DNA of 64,000 nt from Patiriisocius_A hiemis (lineage in GTDB: Bacteria > Bacteroidota > Bacteroidia > Flavobacteriales > Flavobacteriaceae), in contig NZ_JAVRHZ010000006.1 in the NCBI RefSeq assembly GCF_031846325.1, positions 62,001-126,000 on the forward strand, written 5' to 3'. The stretch's first letter is position 1. Every line of letters begins with the position of its first letter. Positions 41,158-49,805 of the stretch are shown piece after piece. The notes under the pieces were generated by a model. The model saw only the letters and a program-made list of their open reading frames with translations. It was not told the DNA's origin and searched no databases. Position numbers and translations under genes: made by a program.

Positions 41158-42474
41158 ATGAAAAAAACATTTCTCAGCATATTACTAATATGCATAACCA
41201 TCCTAGGCATTAATGCCCAGAAAGTAGAATTTGAAGAATACACGCTTGATAATGGTCTCCACGTAATACTACATCAAGACAATACTGTACCCGTTGTTGT
41301 TACCTCTGTAATGTATCATGTAGGCGCAAAAAATGAAGCCCCAGGAAGATCTGGATTTGCTCACTTTTTTGAACACCTTTTATTTGAAGGCACTAAGAAT
41401 ATTGAGCGTGGTAAGTGGTTTGAAATGGTAAGTTCAAACGGAGGAAGCAATAATGCCAATACAACAGATGATAGAACTTATTATTACGAAATATTTCCTT
41501 CTAACAACCTAGAGTTAGGTTTATGGATGGAAAGTGAGCGTATGCTACACCCTATAATTAACCAAATAGGAGTAGACACTCAAAACGAAGTTGTAAAAGA
41601 AGAAAAAAGACTTCGTGTTGATAATCAACCCTACGGAAATATACTTAAAGCCATTAAGGAGAACATGTTTAAAGTACATCCTTATAAATGGACAACAATT
41701 GGTGAGATGGAAGATTTAGATGCTGCTACCCTTGAGGAGTTTAGAGCATTTAATGAAAAATTTTATGTTCCTAACAATGCTACTTTAGTTGTCGCTGGAG
41801 ACATCAACAAAGCAGACACTAAAAAGATGATCAAGGATTATTTTGCAGCAATTCCAAGAGGTGCAGATGTACCAGAAATAGATATCAAGGAACCTGCTTT
41901 AACAAGTCAAATTGACGCAAAATACTACGACCCAAATATACAGATTCCCGCATTGATTCATGCATATAGAACACCTGCAATGACAGAACGTGATGCGTAT
42001 GTATTAGATATGATTTCTTCAATTTTAAGTGAAGGAAAAAGTTCTAGACTATATAAAAAATTAGTAGACGAACAAAAACAAGCATTACAAGTTCAGGCAA
42101 TAAATCTTAAGCAAGAAGATTACGGCACTTACGCTGTTTTTGGACTTCCTTTAAACAATACTTCATTAGAAACATTAACTGAAGAAATTGACGAAGAGAT
42201 TGTAAAAATACAAACCGAATTAATTTCAGAAAGAGAATTTGAAAAACTTCAAAATATTTATGAAAACAGATATGTAAATGCTAATTCTACAATTGCAGGT
42301 ATCGCAAATTCATTAGCAGATTACCACGTTTTCTATGAAGACACAAGTTTAATTAATAAACAAAACGAGATTTATAGATCTATTACCAGAGAGGAAATAA
42401 GAGATGTAGCAAAGAAATATCTAAATCCTAACCAGAGAGTACGATTAGAATATTTACCAGAAAGTACTAAGTAA
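41158..42474 (+). CDS. M16 family zinc peptidase (catalytic subunit)
   Basis: A secreted insulinase-type peptidase of 438 residues. A signal peptide (residues 1-20, ending INAQ) is followed by the inverted zinc motif HFFEHLLFEGT (HxxEH) and the distal glutamate in EVVKEEKRLRVDNQ. The ATG at 41158 gives a proper signal peptide; an open frame extends 93 bases upstream but is not family-like. It is paired with a second M16 protein 23 bases downstream that lacks the zinc motif. Expected as a periplasmic or envelope two-subunit peptidase. Confidence 0.93.
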   Translation: MKKTFLSILLICITILGINAQKVEFEEYTLDNGLHVILHQDNTVPVVVTSVMYHVGAKNEAPGRSGFAHFFEHLLFEGTKNIERGKWFEMVSSNGGSNNANTTDDRTYYYEIFPSNNLELGLWMESERMLHPIINQIGVDTQNEVVKEEKRLRVDNQPYGNILKAIKENMFKVHPYKWTTIGEMEDLDAATLEEFRAFNEKFYVPNNATLVVAGDINKADTKKMIKDYFAAIPRGADVPEIDIKEPALTSQIDAKYYDPNIQIPALIHAYRTPAMTERDAYVLDMISSILSEGKSSRLYKKLVDEQKQALQVQAINLKQEDYGTYAVFGLPLNNTSLETLTEEIDEEIVKIQTELISEREFEKLQNIYENRYVNANSTIAGIANSLADYHVFYEDTSLINKQNEIYRSITREEIRDVAKKYLNPNQRVRLEYLPESTK

Positions 42475-42497
42475 TAGAAAAATTTAAAAATAGTAAG

Positions 42498-44564
42498 ATG
42501 AAAAAATATATAACATTTTTAATTGCAACCTTTGTATTTGCAACTACAATAACGGCTCAAATAGACCGAAGCAAACAACCTAAACCAGGGCCCGCACCTA
42601 CTATAAACTTGACAAAACCACAAAGTTTTACCATGAAAAATGGTTTGCAGGTACTAATAGTTGAAAATGACAAGTTGCCTAGAGTACGTGTTCAACTACT
42701 AATGGACAACCCAATGCACGCATCTGGAAACAAGGCAGGTGTCGAAGGTATTTTTGCTTCAATGATGGGTAATGGTACAACATCAATTTCTAAAGATGAC
42801 TTTAATGAAGAAGTAGATTTTCTTGGAGCGAATGTAAATTTTGGTTCTGAAAGCGCTTTTGCAAGTTCACTTTCAAAGTACTTTCCTAGAGTTCTAGAGT
42901 TAATGGCAGATGCTATTAAAAACCCATTATTTACAGAAGAAGAGTTTAAAAAACAAAAGGATTTAGTTTTAGAAGGTCTTAAAAGTCAAGAAAAATCGGT
43001 AACTGCTGTTTCCGGGAGAGTAAATACTGCATTAGCTTATGGGAAAAACCACCCAAAAGGGGAGTTTGTTACACAAGAAAAAGTTGAAGCGCTAACTCTT
43101 GCAGATGTAAAAAGCTTTTACAGTGATTACTTTTCTCCAAAAAATGGCTATTTAGTTGTTCTTGGTGATGTAGATTATAATGAAACTAAGCGATTATTAG
43201 AGAAACATTTAGGAGATTGGAAGATGTCTGCAGTACCAGAATTAACCTACACTACGCCTAAGGATGTACAATACACTCAAGTAAACTTTATAGACATGCC
43301 TAATGCTGTACAGTCTGAAGTTACAGTACAAAATCTAGTAAATTTAAAGATGAGTGACCCAGATTATCATGCTGTTCTATTAGCTAACGATATTCTTGGT
43401 GGCGGTGGAGAAGGGCGTTTATTTTTAAACTTAAGAGAAGATAAAGGCTGGACGTACGGTTCGTATTCAAACATTGGAGGAGATAAAGAGGTAACTCGTT
43501 TTACTGCTACTGCAAGTGTACGTAATGAGGTAACAGATAGTTCAGTTGTAGAAATTTTAAGAGAGATTAATAATATGGCGGAGCAAAAAATTGATCGTCA
43601 AAAATTAATTAACTCAAAAGCAAAGTTTACCGGGAGGTTTATTTTGGCATTAGAAAGACCTGGAACTATCGCAAACTATGCGCTAAATATTAAAACACAG
43701 GATCTTCCTGAAGACTTCTACAAAAACTACTTAAAGAAAATTAATGCAGTAACTCCAGAAGACATTAATAGAGTTGCTAAGAAATATTTTAAGTCTGATA
43801 ATCTAAGAATTGTAATTGTTGGTAAAGGAAGTGAAGTGATTACATCGCTTAAAAACTTAAAGGGGCCTAATGGAAAACCAATTCCTGTATCATATTTCGA
43901 TAAGTTTGGTGAACCTACAGAGGAGCCTAATTATAACAAGCAAATTGATGCGGGTGTAACAGCACAATCTGTATTGGACAATTACATTAAAGCAATTGGT
44001 GGGAAAGACGCACTATTAAATGTAAAATCTATAAAAATGGTTGCTAGTGCAGAAATGCAAGGAATGCAGCTAGGTCTTGAGACAATAACAACAACTAAAA
44101 GTCAATCTTCTGTTGTAGTTTCTATGGGTGGAAATCCAATGCAAAAAGTAATTTTTGACGGGAAAAAAGGATATATGGTGGCACAAGGACAACGCATTGA
44201 ATATACAGATGAGCAAAACGAAGCTGCTTTGATGCAAGCAAAACCTTTCCCAGAACTTACTGCAGAAGGTGCAACATTAAAAGGAATTGAGAATATAGAC
44301 GGTAAAGATGCATATGCTGTTTCCTTAGGAGGCGATAGTGTTAACTATTACGACAAAAGCACTGGTCTAAAAGTAAGAACAGATGCTGTACAAAAAGCAA
44401 ATGGACAAGAAGTAAAAACCACTACAAATTTTGCAGATTACAAAGAAGTTAATGGCATAAAAATGCCTCACATTATTTCACAATCTTTTGGACCTCAAGA
44501 ATTAAAGTTTGTTATTAGTAAGATTATTATAAATGAAGGTGTCTCTGATGCCGATTTTGAATAA
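42498..44564 (+). CDS. M16 family non-catalytic subunit with a C-terminal extra domain
   Basis: A secreted 688-residue M16 homologue (signal peptide 1-20, ending TITAQ). At the zinc position it has GVEGIFASMMGNG, so no HxxEH. The substrate-binding segment LREDKGWTYGSYS is kept, as in R/Y-bearing partner subunits. After about residue 490 comes a further domain of 190 residues (DNYIKAIGGKDALLNVKSI) resembling outer-membrane-lipoprotein-sorting (LolA-like) folds. It works with the upstream catalytic subunit. The LolA resemblance is by pattern only. Confidence 0.9.
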   Translation: MKKYITFLIATFVFATTITAQIDRSKQPKPGPAPTINLTKPQSFTMKNGLQVLIVENDKLPRVRVQLLMDNPMHASGNKAGVEGIFASMMGNGTTSISKDDFNEEVDFLGANVNFGSESAFASSLSKYFPRVLELMADAIKNPLFTEEEFKKQKDLVLEGLKSQEKSVTAVSGRVNTALAYGKNHPKGEFVTQEKVEALTLADVKSFYSDYFSPKNGYLVVLGDVDYNETKRLLEKHLGDWKMSAVPELTYTTPKDVQYTQVNFIDMPNAVQSEVTVQNLVNLKMSDPDYHAVLLANDILGGGGEGRLFLNLREDKGWTYGSYSNIGGDKEVTRFTATASVRNEVTDSSVVEILREINNMAEQKIDRQKLINSKAKFTGRFILALERPGTIANYALNIKTQDLPEDFYKNYLKKINAVTPEDINRVAKKYFKSDNLRIVIVGKGSEVITSLKNLKGPNGKPIPVSYFDKFGEPTEEPNYNKQIDAGVTAQSVLDNYIKAIGGKDALLNVKSIKMVASAEMQGMQLGLETITTTKSQSSVVVSMGGNPMQKVIFDGKKGYMVAQGQRIEYTDEQNEAALMQAKPFPELTAEGATLKGIENIDGKDAYAVSLGGDSVNYYDKSTGLKVRTDAVQKANGQEVKTTTNFADYKEVNGIKMPHIISQSFGPQELKFVISKIIINEGVSDADFE

Positions 44565-44590
44565 TTTAAAATCCAAATAAATTGTGAAGA

Positions 44591-44622
44591 AAAAGACCAC
44601 TTGTTTTAAGTGGTCTTTTTTT
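44591..44622. terminator. Terminator between M16 pair and EamA gene
   Basis: AAAAGACCACTT / AAGTGGTCTTTT form a perfect 12-bp stem around a 5-base loop, then a T-run. It overlaps the end of the opposing EamA gene and serves convergent transcripts. Confidence 0.88.
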
Positions 44623-45493
44623 TCTTTCTATTTGCCAAATACACCCCAAAAATAATAAGACAGGCAGCGGCTCCTTGTTGAAGACTAAACTTTTCACCAT
44701 CAAGCAAACCCCAAAACAAAGCAACAATAGGAATAGTATACGTCACAGAAGTAGCAAAAACAGGAGTGCTTATTTGTACTAGTGTATTAAATAAAATTTT
44801 AGCTAGACCAGTTCCTATTACCGCAAGTAATAACAAGTAGCCTAAAGAAGGCATCAATTCTTCTGAAGTTAATGTTGCTTGGTTAAAAAATCCAGAAAAA
44901 AATAAGACCAAAATTGCTGGTATTAAAATCACTACAAAGTGTCCAGCTGTAATTGCCATTGCTGGAGTATGTTGCAAATACCGTTTAATGATGTTAACAT
45001 TTGTTGCATAACAAACCGATGCAATTAATATTAAACAAGCATACCAATAATTTTGATTTGGATTTACAGCTGCTCCGCTCCAAATAAGTAATAAGCTTCC
45101 CAAAAGACCCACAATTACTCCTGCCAATTGATTTTTTGAAAAACCAATAGAAAATGCTGCAACACCAAGCAAAAGAGTCATTATTGGTGTAGTAGAATTT
45201 AATACTGAAACAATAGCACTATCTATTTCTGTCTCTGCAAATGCAAACAAAAAAGCAGGAATAAAAGTTCCAACAAATGCAGAAATGGTAATCCATTTCC
45301 ATTCTGTTTTTTTAATTAGCTTTAGCTTATTGAATCCAATAATAAGTAGAAAAATTGCTGCAAAAATAGTTCTTAAAGCTCCTAATTGAAGAGGTGTAAG
45401 CCCTATAAGCGCTTTTTTAATAAGTATAAAACTACTCCCCCAAACTACAGAGAGAATAAAAAGAAACACCCATTTTTTATCGATACCTTTCAT
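44606..45493 (-). CDS. EamA-type drug/metabolite transporter
   Basis: A 295-residue inner-membrane permease with ten hydrophobic helices in two EamA repeats; each half has the family pattern (VWGSSFILIKKALIGLTP early, GHFVVILIPAILVLFF in the second half). Substrate is unknown. Single gene; the stop codon lies inside the terminator it shares with the M16 genes. Confidence 0.9.
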   Translation of the reverse strand: MKGIDKKWVFLFILSVVWGSSFILIKKALIGLTPLQLGALRTIFAAIFLLIIGFNKLKLIKKTEWKWITISAFVGTFIPAFLFAFAETEIDSAIVSVLNSTTPIMTLLLGVAAFSIGFSKNQLAGVIVGLLGSLLLIWSGAAVNPNQNYWYACLILIASVCYATNVNIIKRYLQHTPAMAITAGHFVVILIPAILVLFFSGFFNQATLTSEELMPSLGYLLLLAVIGTGLAKILFNTLVQISTPVFATSVTYTIPIVALFWGLLDGEKFSLQQGAAACLIIFGVYLANRKKKKTT

Positions 45494-45580
45494 AAAGAAG
45501 TTGCAAAGGTGACAAATTATTTAGAATGTTAATGCTTGTATTTAGAAATTAACTAGACTTTAAAAGATAGGAGTAAAGTA

Positions 45581-46135
45581 CTACTCTTTCCACTCCATAG
45601 TCTCCATTATAGTACGCATGTCGTCTCTAAGGTACATGACTGCTGGATATATAGAATCGAAATTGGGTTTTGCTTCAAAATATAATGCCCCAGTTACAAA
45701 ATGCTTTGTGCTATCAGTTATATAGAATTGAGATTGTGAAGCAGCATCTCCATTTATCATATATAACATTCCATAGGTGTTATTATCAGGATTTACAAAA
45801 GGCTGCTCTGGGATACTATTGGCTTTAATATTATGACCATAAGCAAGTTTTTGGGCATCATATAATAAACCCGTAAGGTTAGAGTCCTTTACTTTTTGGT
45901 AGGTTATAAAAACCGACGCTTTCATATTTGGGTAATAAATGTTAAGACCACACCCTTTTTGTTTTTTAATTTGAGCATTTGTGTTTTTTAAAAAGGCATA
46001 AGGGCAATCTGTTTCAAGCTTTTTATATTCCCCCACTGGGTATTCTAAAGCTAATAGAGCGTTTGGTTTTACAATTGTATCCTCACCACAAGAAGTTAAA
46101 AAAAGAAACCCTAAAAGAACCAGAAAAAACCTCAT
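45581..46135 (-). CDS. gldD: Gliding motility lipoprotein GldD
   Basis: Outer-envelope lipoprotein needed for Bacteroidota gliding and type IX secretion. The 184 residues have a lipoprotein signal (FLFLTSC, cysteine at 16) and the conserved KLETDCPYAFLKN, GCGLNIYYPNMKASVFITY and FYITDSTKHFVTGALYF segments. Its first four bases overlap the gldE stop (ATGA), so the two are coupled, as in other Flavobacteriaceae. Confidence 0.95.
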   Translation of the reverse strand: MRFFLVLLGFLFLTSCGEDTIVKPNALLALEYPVGEYKKLETDCPYAFLKNTNAQIKKQKGCGLNIYYPNMKASVFITYQKVKDSNLTGLLYDAQKLAYGHNIKANSIPEQPFVNPDNNTYGMLYMINGDAASQSQFYITDSTKHFVTGALYFEAKPNFDSIYPAVMYLRDDMRTIMETMEWKE

Positions 46136-47460
46136 ATTACAGACGTGATTGTCAATTTAATTTGTTTTATACGTTTGTTCTCAAACGCTTCAATAGTAAA
46201 CGAATATTCATGAAACTTTAGTACTTCTCCTTTTTTAGGAAATCCTCTGGAAATTTCTAATAAAAATCCTGCTAGGGTTTCAGATTCTCCCTTGGCATCT
46301 TCAAACACTTGATTGTCTTCTAGTTGAATTACTTTGTAAAAATCTTTGAGTGGAGTCTTTCCTTCAAAAACATAATTATTATCATCAAGTTTAGAAAAAA
46401 TTAAATCATCATCGTCAAACTCATCACTTATTTCACCTACAATTTCTTCTATAATATCTTCTAAAGAGATTAATCCACTTGTACCTCCATACTCATCTAC
46501 AACAATAGCAAGGTGCATTTTCATTTCCTTAAACTCGTTCAGTAAATCGTCTAGTTTTTTATTTTCAGGAACAAAATACGCTTCTCTTTTTAGATCTTGC
46601 CAATCTAAATTTTTACGCTCTATGTACGGCATTAAATCTTTTACATATAAGATACCTGTAATATTGTCTATGTTATCCTTATAAACCGGTATTCTGGAGT
46701 AGCCTTTATCAATAATTTCAGGCATGATATCTTTGTACAGTTGTTCTTCGTTCAAAGCAAAAATATCCATACGAGGTTTCATTACTTGTTTGGTATCTGT
46801 ATTTCCAAAAGTGACAATACCTTGTAATATTTTTTGTTCTTCTTTAGTAGTATCTTCTTCATTAGTTAGTTCTAAAGCCTGAGATAATTGATCAACGCTA
46901 ATATTACTTGTTTTTTTTCCAAAACGTTCTTGCATAAAAATTGTGATTGCGCGCATAGGCATACTCAACGGAGTAAAAATAACATCTAGGAAACGTAACG
47001 GAAATGCCATCATAGAAGCAAAAGAAACTTTATTTCGGCTTGCATAAATTTTTGGTAAAATTTCGCCAAAGAGTAATATTAAAAATGTAACAACACCAAC
47101 CTCAACTATAAATCGTACGTTTAAAAACCCCCATAAAACAGAATCAATATTCGCAAAGAGAAAAGAAGTGAGTGAGTCAAATAATAATACTATAGCAATA
47201 TTTATAAAGTTATTGGCTACAAGAATAGTTGCGAGTAACTTTTTAGGTTTAGACAATAACCGCTGAACCAGCTCCATTTTTTTGGGAGGTTCATTTCCAT
47301 TTGAGGCGTCAAAATCTGTGGATGTTAAAGAGAAAAAAGCTACTTCTGCACCAGAGATTAAGGCAGAGCAAAAAAGTAGTACAAAAAGCACTACCAAGCT
47401 TATAATTTGCGGAAAGCTTAGCGCATTTATGAGTAATAAACTAGGAGGCTCTATATCCAA
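46132..47460 (-). CDS. gldE: Gliding motility protein GldE (CorC/CNNM family)
   Basis: Inner-membrane protein of 442 residues: four helices of a CNNM (DUF21) domain (about 18-180), then two CBS modules with RIPVYKDNIDNITGILYVKDL, and a C-terminal CorC/HlyC domain (SETLAGFLLE). In gliding Bacteroidota it partners GldD. The start codon is TTG, 21 bases after the ssb stop; the MDIEPPS beginning matches the family N-terminus as I recall, and no ATG occurs in frame for about 60 codons. Confidence 0.93.
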   Translation of the reverse strand: MDIEPPSLLLINALSFPQIISLVVLFVLLFCSALISGAEVAFFSLTSTDFDASNGNEPPKKMELVQRLLSKPKKLLATILVANNFINIAIVLLFDSLTSFLFANIDSVLWGFLNVRFIVEVGVVTFLILLFGEILPKIYASRNKVSFASMMAFPLRFLDVIFTPLSMPMRAITIFMQERFGKKTSNISVDQLSQALELTNEEDTTKEEQKILQGIVTFGNTDTKQVMKPRMDIFALNEEQLYKDIMPEIIDKGYSRIPVYKDNIDNITGILYVKDLMPYIERKNLDWQDLKREAYFVPENKKLDDLLNEFKEMKMHLAIVVDEYGGTSGLISLEDIIEEIVGEISDEFDDDDLIFSKLDDNNYVFEGKTPLKDFYKVIQLEDNQVFEDAKGESETLAGFLLEISRGFPKKGEVLKFHEYSFTIEAFENKRIKQIKLTITSVI

Positions 47461-47481
47461 AATGGTGTGCTTAGTTAAACT

Positions 47482-47940
47482 TTAAAACGGAAGATCATCC
47501 TCTTCACCTAGATGTTCTTCGGTTTTGGGTTGAGAACTCGTAGCTTGTTGAGAGGGTTGCTGTGTCCCGCCGTTTGATTGAGGCATTGTAGATCCACTTT
47601 CATTTTTAGGTGTTAAAAAAGTGAAGTCTGTACATTGTATTTCTGTACTATATCTATCATTACCAGAATCGTCTTGCCATTTTCTAGTTTTAAGACGCCC
47701 TTCTATATAAACCTTATCTCCCTTTTTTAAATATTTCTCGCAGATTTCTGCACCTTTATTACGTACAACAATATTGTGCCACTCTGTGTTTACTACTTTC
47801 TCTCCAGTAGTACGATTGGTATAGCTTTCATTAGTTGCAAGCGGAAAACGACCAATACTTCCTCCTCCTTCAAAATAATGCATTTTAACTTCATCTCCTG
47901 TATGCCCAATAAGCATTACTTTATTCAATGTTCCACTCAT
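47482..47940 (-). CDS. ssb: Single-stranded DNA-binding protein
   Basis: A 152-residue SSB: OB-fold over the first 107 or so (LNKVMLIGHTG, VNTEWHNIVVRNKGAEICEKYLKKGDKVYIEG), then a Q/S/P-rich linker and the conserved acidic tip EEDDLPF used to recruit replication and repair proteins. Located between mutY and gldE, a typical flavobacterial order. Confidence 0.97.
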   Translation of the reverse strand: MSGTLNKVMLIGHTGDEVKMHYFEGGGSIGRFPLATNESYTNRTTGEKVVNTEWHNIVVRNKGAEICEKYLKKGDKVYIEGRLKTRKWQDDSGNDRYSTEIQCTDFTFLTPKNESGSTMPQSNGGTQQPSQQATSSQPKTEEHLGEEDDLPF

Positions 47941-47993
47941 AGTTGTATATTGTTTTTACCTGTACAAAGGTATGTTTTGTTCTTTAAATATAG

Positions 47994-49070
47994 TTAATTT
48001 TTCAAATTATTGAATGTCGTAAATTCCGAAATAAAATTTGAAATTAAAACAGGTACTGCATAGTCATCAATTGTACTAATGGCAATTCCGTTTTGGAGCT
48101 TTTCAGAAATAAAAATAATCCAAAATGTTGTATAGAGATGCTGATGTGATAACTTATGAAGTATGGGTGCATTGTTATATTGAGTAATATCAACTTCAGA
48201 AAATTGATTTGTAAGTTTTAAAAAGTCATTGTCTTCCATTAAAGTTTTAATGGTTGCTTGATTTTTCGTTTCAACCAAAGGAAATTGATACAATTGTTGC
48301 CAAATACCTTTTTTGGTACGTTGTTCTATATGTGTTTTGTTATCTTCTGAAATAAAAACCAAATAATTGAAATACCGCTTTTTGATAGCACCTTTCTTCA
48401 ATTTAAAAGGAAGGGAAGCAACTTTTCTTTTACCAAAGGCCTCACAGCTATCATTAAATATACAGTTACTACAATCTGGGTTTTGCGGCACACAATATCG
48501 AGCACCAAACTCCATAATTGCTTGGTTATGAGTCCCTGGTTTTTGAGGGTTTATTAATTGTTGTGCAAGAGCTTTAAATTCTTTTTGCCCTTTTGTACTG
48601 TTTATAGGTGTTTCTATTCCAAAAATACGAGACAATACTCTATACACATTGCCGTCTACAACTGCAGCAGCTTCATTGTAACAAATTGAAGCAATAGCAC
48701 TTGCTGTATAATCACCAACACCCTTTAAATTGAGTAGTTCTTTGTAGTTATCTGGAAATTTTCCATTATAGTTAACCACAACATTTTTTGCCGTTTCGTG
48801 GAGGTTTCTTGCCCTTGAATAGTACCCTAATCCCTGCCATAGTTTTAATACCTGTTCTTGAGGTGCAGCAGCTAAATCATGAATACTTGGAAATGTAGTT
48901 ATAAACTTTTGGTAATAAGGTAATCCTTGAGCAACTCTGGTTTGTTGTAGAATAATTTCTGAAAGCCAAACAGCATAAGGGTTTGTCGTAGTACGCCATG
49001 GCAATTCTCGTTTGTTTTGTAGGTACCAAGAAATAAGCCTTTTAGAAAATTCAGTATCCATTTTCAACAT
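47994..49070 (-). CDS. mutY: A/G-specific adenine glycosylase MutY
   Basis: Removes adenine mispaired with 8-oxoguanine. The 358 residues show the helix-hairpin-helix LKGVGDYTASAIASI with the catalytic aspartate in VVDGNVYRV, and the iron-sulphur ligands C-x6-C-x2-C-x5-C (CVPQNPDCSNCIFNDSC near 197-213), followed by a NUDIX-like C-terminal domain. The start can be M1 or M4. Divergent from the HU gene. Confidence 0.95.
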   Translation of the reverse strand: MLKMDTEFSKRLISWYLQNKRELPWRTTTNPYAVWLSEIILQQTRVAQGLPYYQKFITTFPSIHDLAAAPQEQVLKLWQGLGYYSRARNLHETAKNVVVNYNGKFPDNYKELLNLKGVGDYTASAIASICYNEAAAVVDGNVYRVLSRIFGIETPINSTKGQKEFKALAQQLINPQKPGTHNQAIMEFGARYCVPQNPDCSNCIFNDSCEAFGKRKVASLPFKLKKGAIKKRYFNYLVFISEDNKTHIEQRTKKGIWQQLYQFPLVETKNQATIKTLMEDNDFLKLTNQFSEVDITQYNNAPILHKLSHQHLYTTFWIIFISEKLQNGIAISTIDDYAVPVLISNFISEFTTFNNLKN

Positions 49071-49113
49071 TAGACAAATGTAAGTTTATCTATTTATTTT
49101 TTAACCCATTACC

Positions 49114-49146
49114 TTTGACAAATTGATTTTAAAATGATTATATTTG
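49114..49146 (+). promoter_or_regulatory. HU gene promoter
   Basis: TTTG (49114-49117), 21 bases, then TATATTTG (49139-49146): a near-consensus Bacteroidota promoter about 50 bases before the ATG. Confidence 0.65.
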
Positions 49147-49195
49147 CCGTCTTGAAAAAAATAAACCTATAAAGAATAAATTAAAAATTAAGAAT

Positions 49196-49486
49196 ATGAC
49201 GAAAGCAGATATCGTAGCAAAGATTTCAGAAAAATTAGGAATGGAAAAAGGGGATGTACAAGCTACAGTTGAAACCTTTATGGACGAAGTGAAAAACTCA
49301 CTAGAAGGTGGTGACAATGTTTACTTAAGAGGTTTTGGAAGCTTTATAATTAAAAAGAGAGCAGAAAAAACAGGAAGAAACATATCTAAGAATACAACAA
49401 TTAAAATTCCTGCACACAATATACCTGCATTTAAGCCTGCTAAAGTATTTGTAGAAGGTGTTAAAACTAACGTAGAAGTAAAGTAA
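49196..49486 (+). CDS. HU family DNA-binding protein
   Basis: A 96-residue nucleoid protein with the HU/IHF dimer fold: MTKADIVAKISEKLGMEKGD helices, the GFGSFIIKKRAEKTGRN segment and the DNA-binding arm with KIPAHNIPAFKPAKVF. It bends and compacts DNA. It is followed by a small basic protein and rng. Confidence 0.95.
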   Translation: MTKADIVAKISEKLGMEKGDVQATVETFMDEVKNSLEGGDNVYLRGFGSFIIKKRAEKTGRNISKNTTIKIPAHNIPAFKPAKVFVEGVKTNVEVK

Positions 49487-49529
49487 TAATAACGTTTTGT
49501 AGCATACAAAACAAAAAATAATTATACAT

Positions 49530-49619
49530 ATGCCAAGTGGTAAAAAAAGAAAAAGACATAAGGTAGCAACGCATAAGCGTAAGAAAAGAAGACGCGCTAA
49601 CCGCCACAAGAAAAAGTAG
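49530..49619 (+). CDS. 29-residue very basic protein
   Basis: A short frame of 30 codons: it begins MPSGKKRKRHKVATHKRKK and ends RANRHKKK, over half Lys/Arg/His. Located 43 bases after HU and before rng, which is a conserved place in the phylum as I recall. The composition fits a small ribosomal or RNA-associated protein; the newly described Bacteroidota ribosomal protein bL38 is one candidate, but I cannot confirm identity. Its stop codon lies inside the terminator stem. Confidence 0.75.
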   Translation: MPSGKKRKRHKVATHKRKKRRRANRHKKK

Positions 49620-49635
49620 TATTTCACTACTTTTT
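49611..49635 (+). terminator. Terminator after the small basic protein
   Basis: AAAAAGTAGT-(5)-ACTACTTTTT is a perfect 10-bp stem followed by Ts. The gene's TAG stop is in the left arm. Confidence 0.85.
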
Positions 49636-49713
49636 TTGTTTACAGCAATACAAAATCGTTCTTTGAAAACGAAATAGCAACACCTTTTTAACTGTAAAGA
49701 CTAGCTATTTCAA

Positions 49714-49750
49714 CGGGTTAATCGCTACCAATTGGTAGCAAAAAACCTGT
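49714..49750. repeat. Nested palindrome with a CCAATTGG core before rng
   Basis: A perfect 16-base palindrome GCTACCAATTGGTAGC (49724-49739) is framed by outer arms CGGGTT and AACCTG (one G-T pair). A second hairpin TCCCGA/TCGGGA follows at 49773-49791. Both are in the leader region of rng. Confidence 0.6.
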
Positions 49751-49805
49751 GATAAAATTATTGTTTAATCCATCCCGATAAAATGTCGGGAAAAAATCAT
49801 GAATA

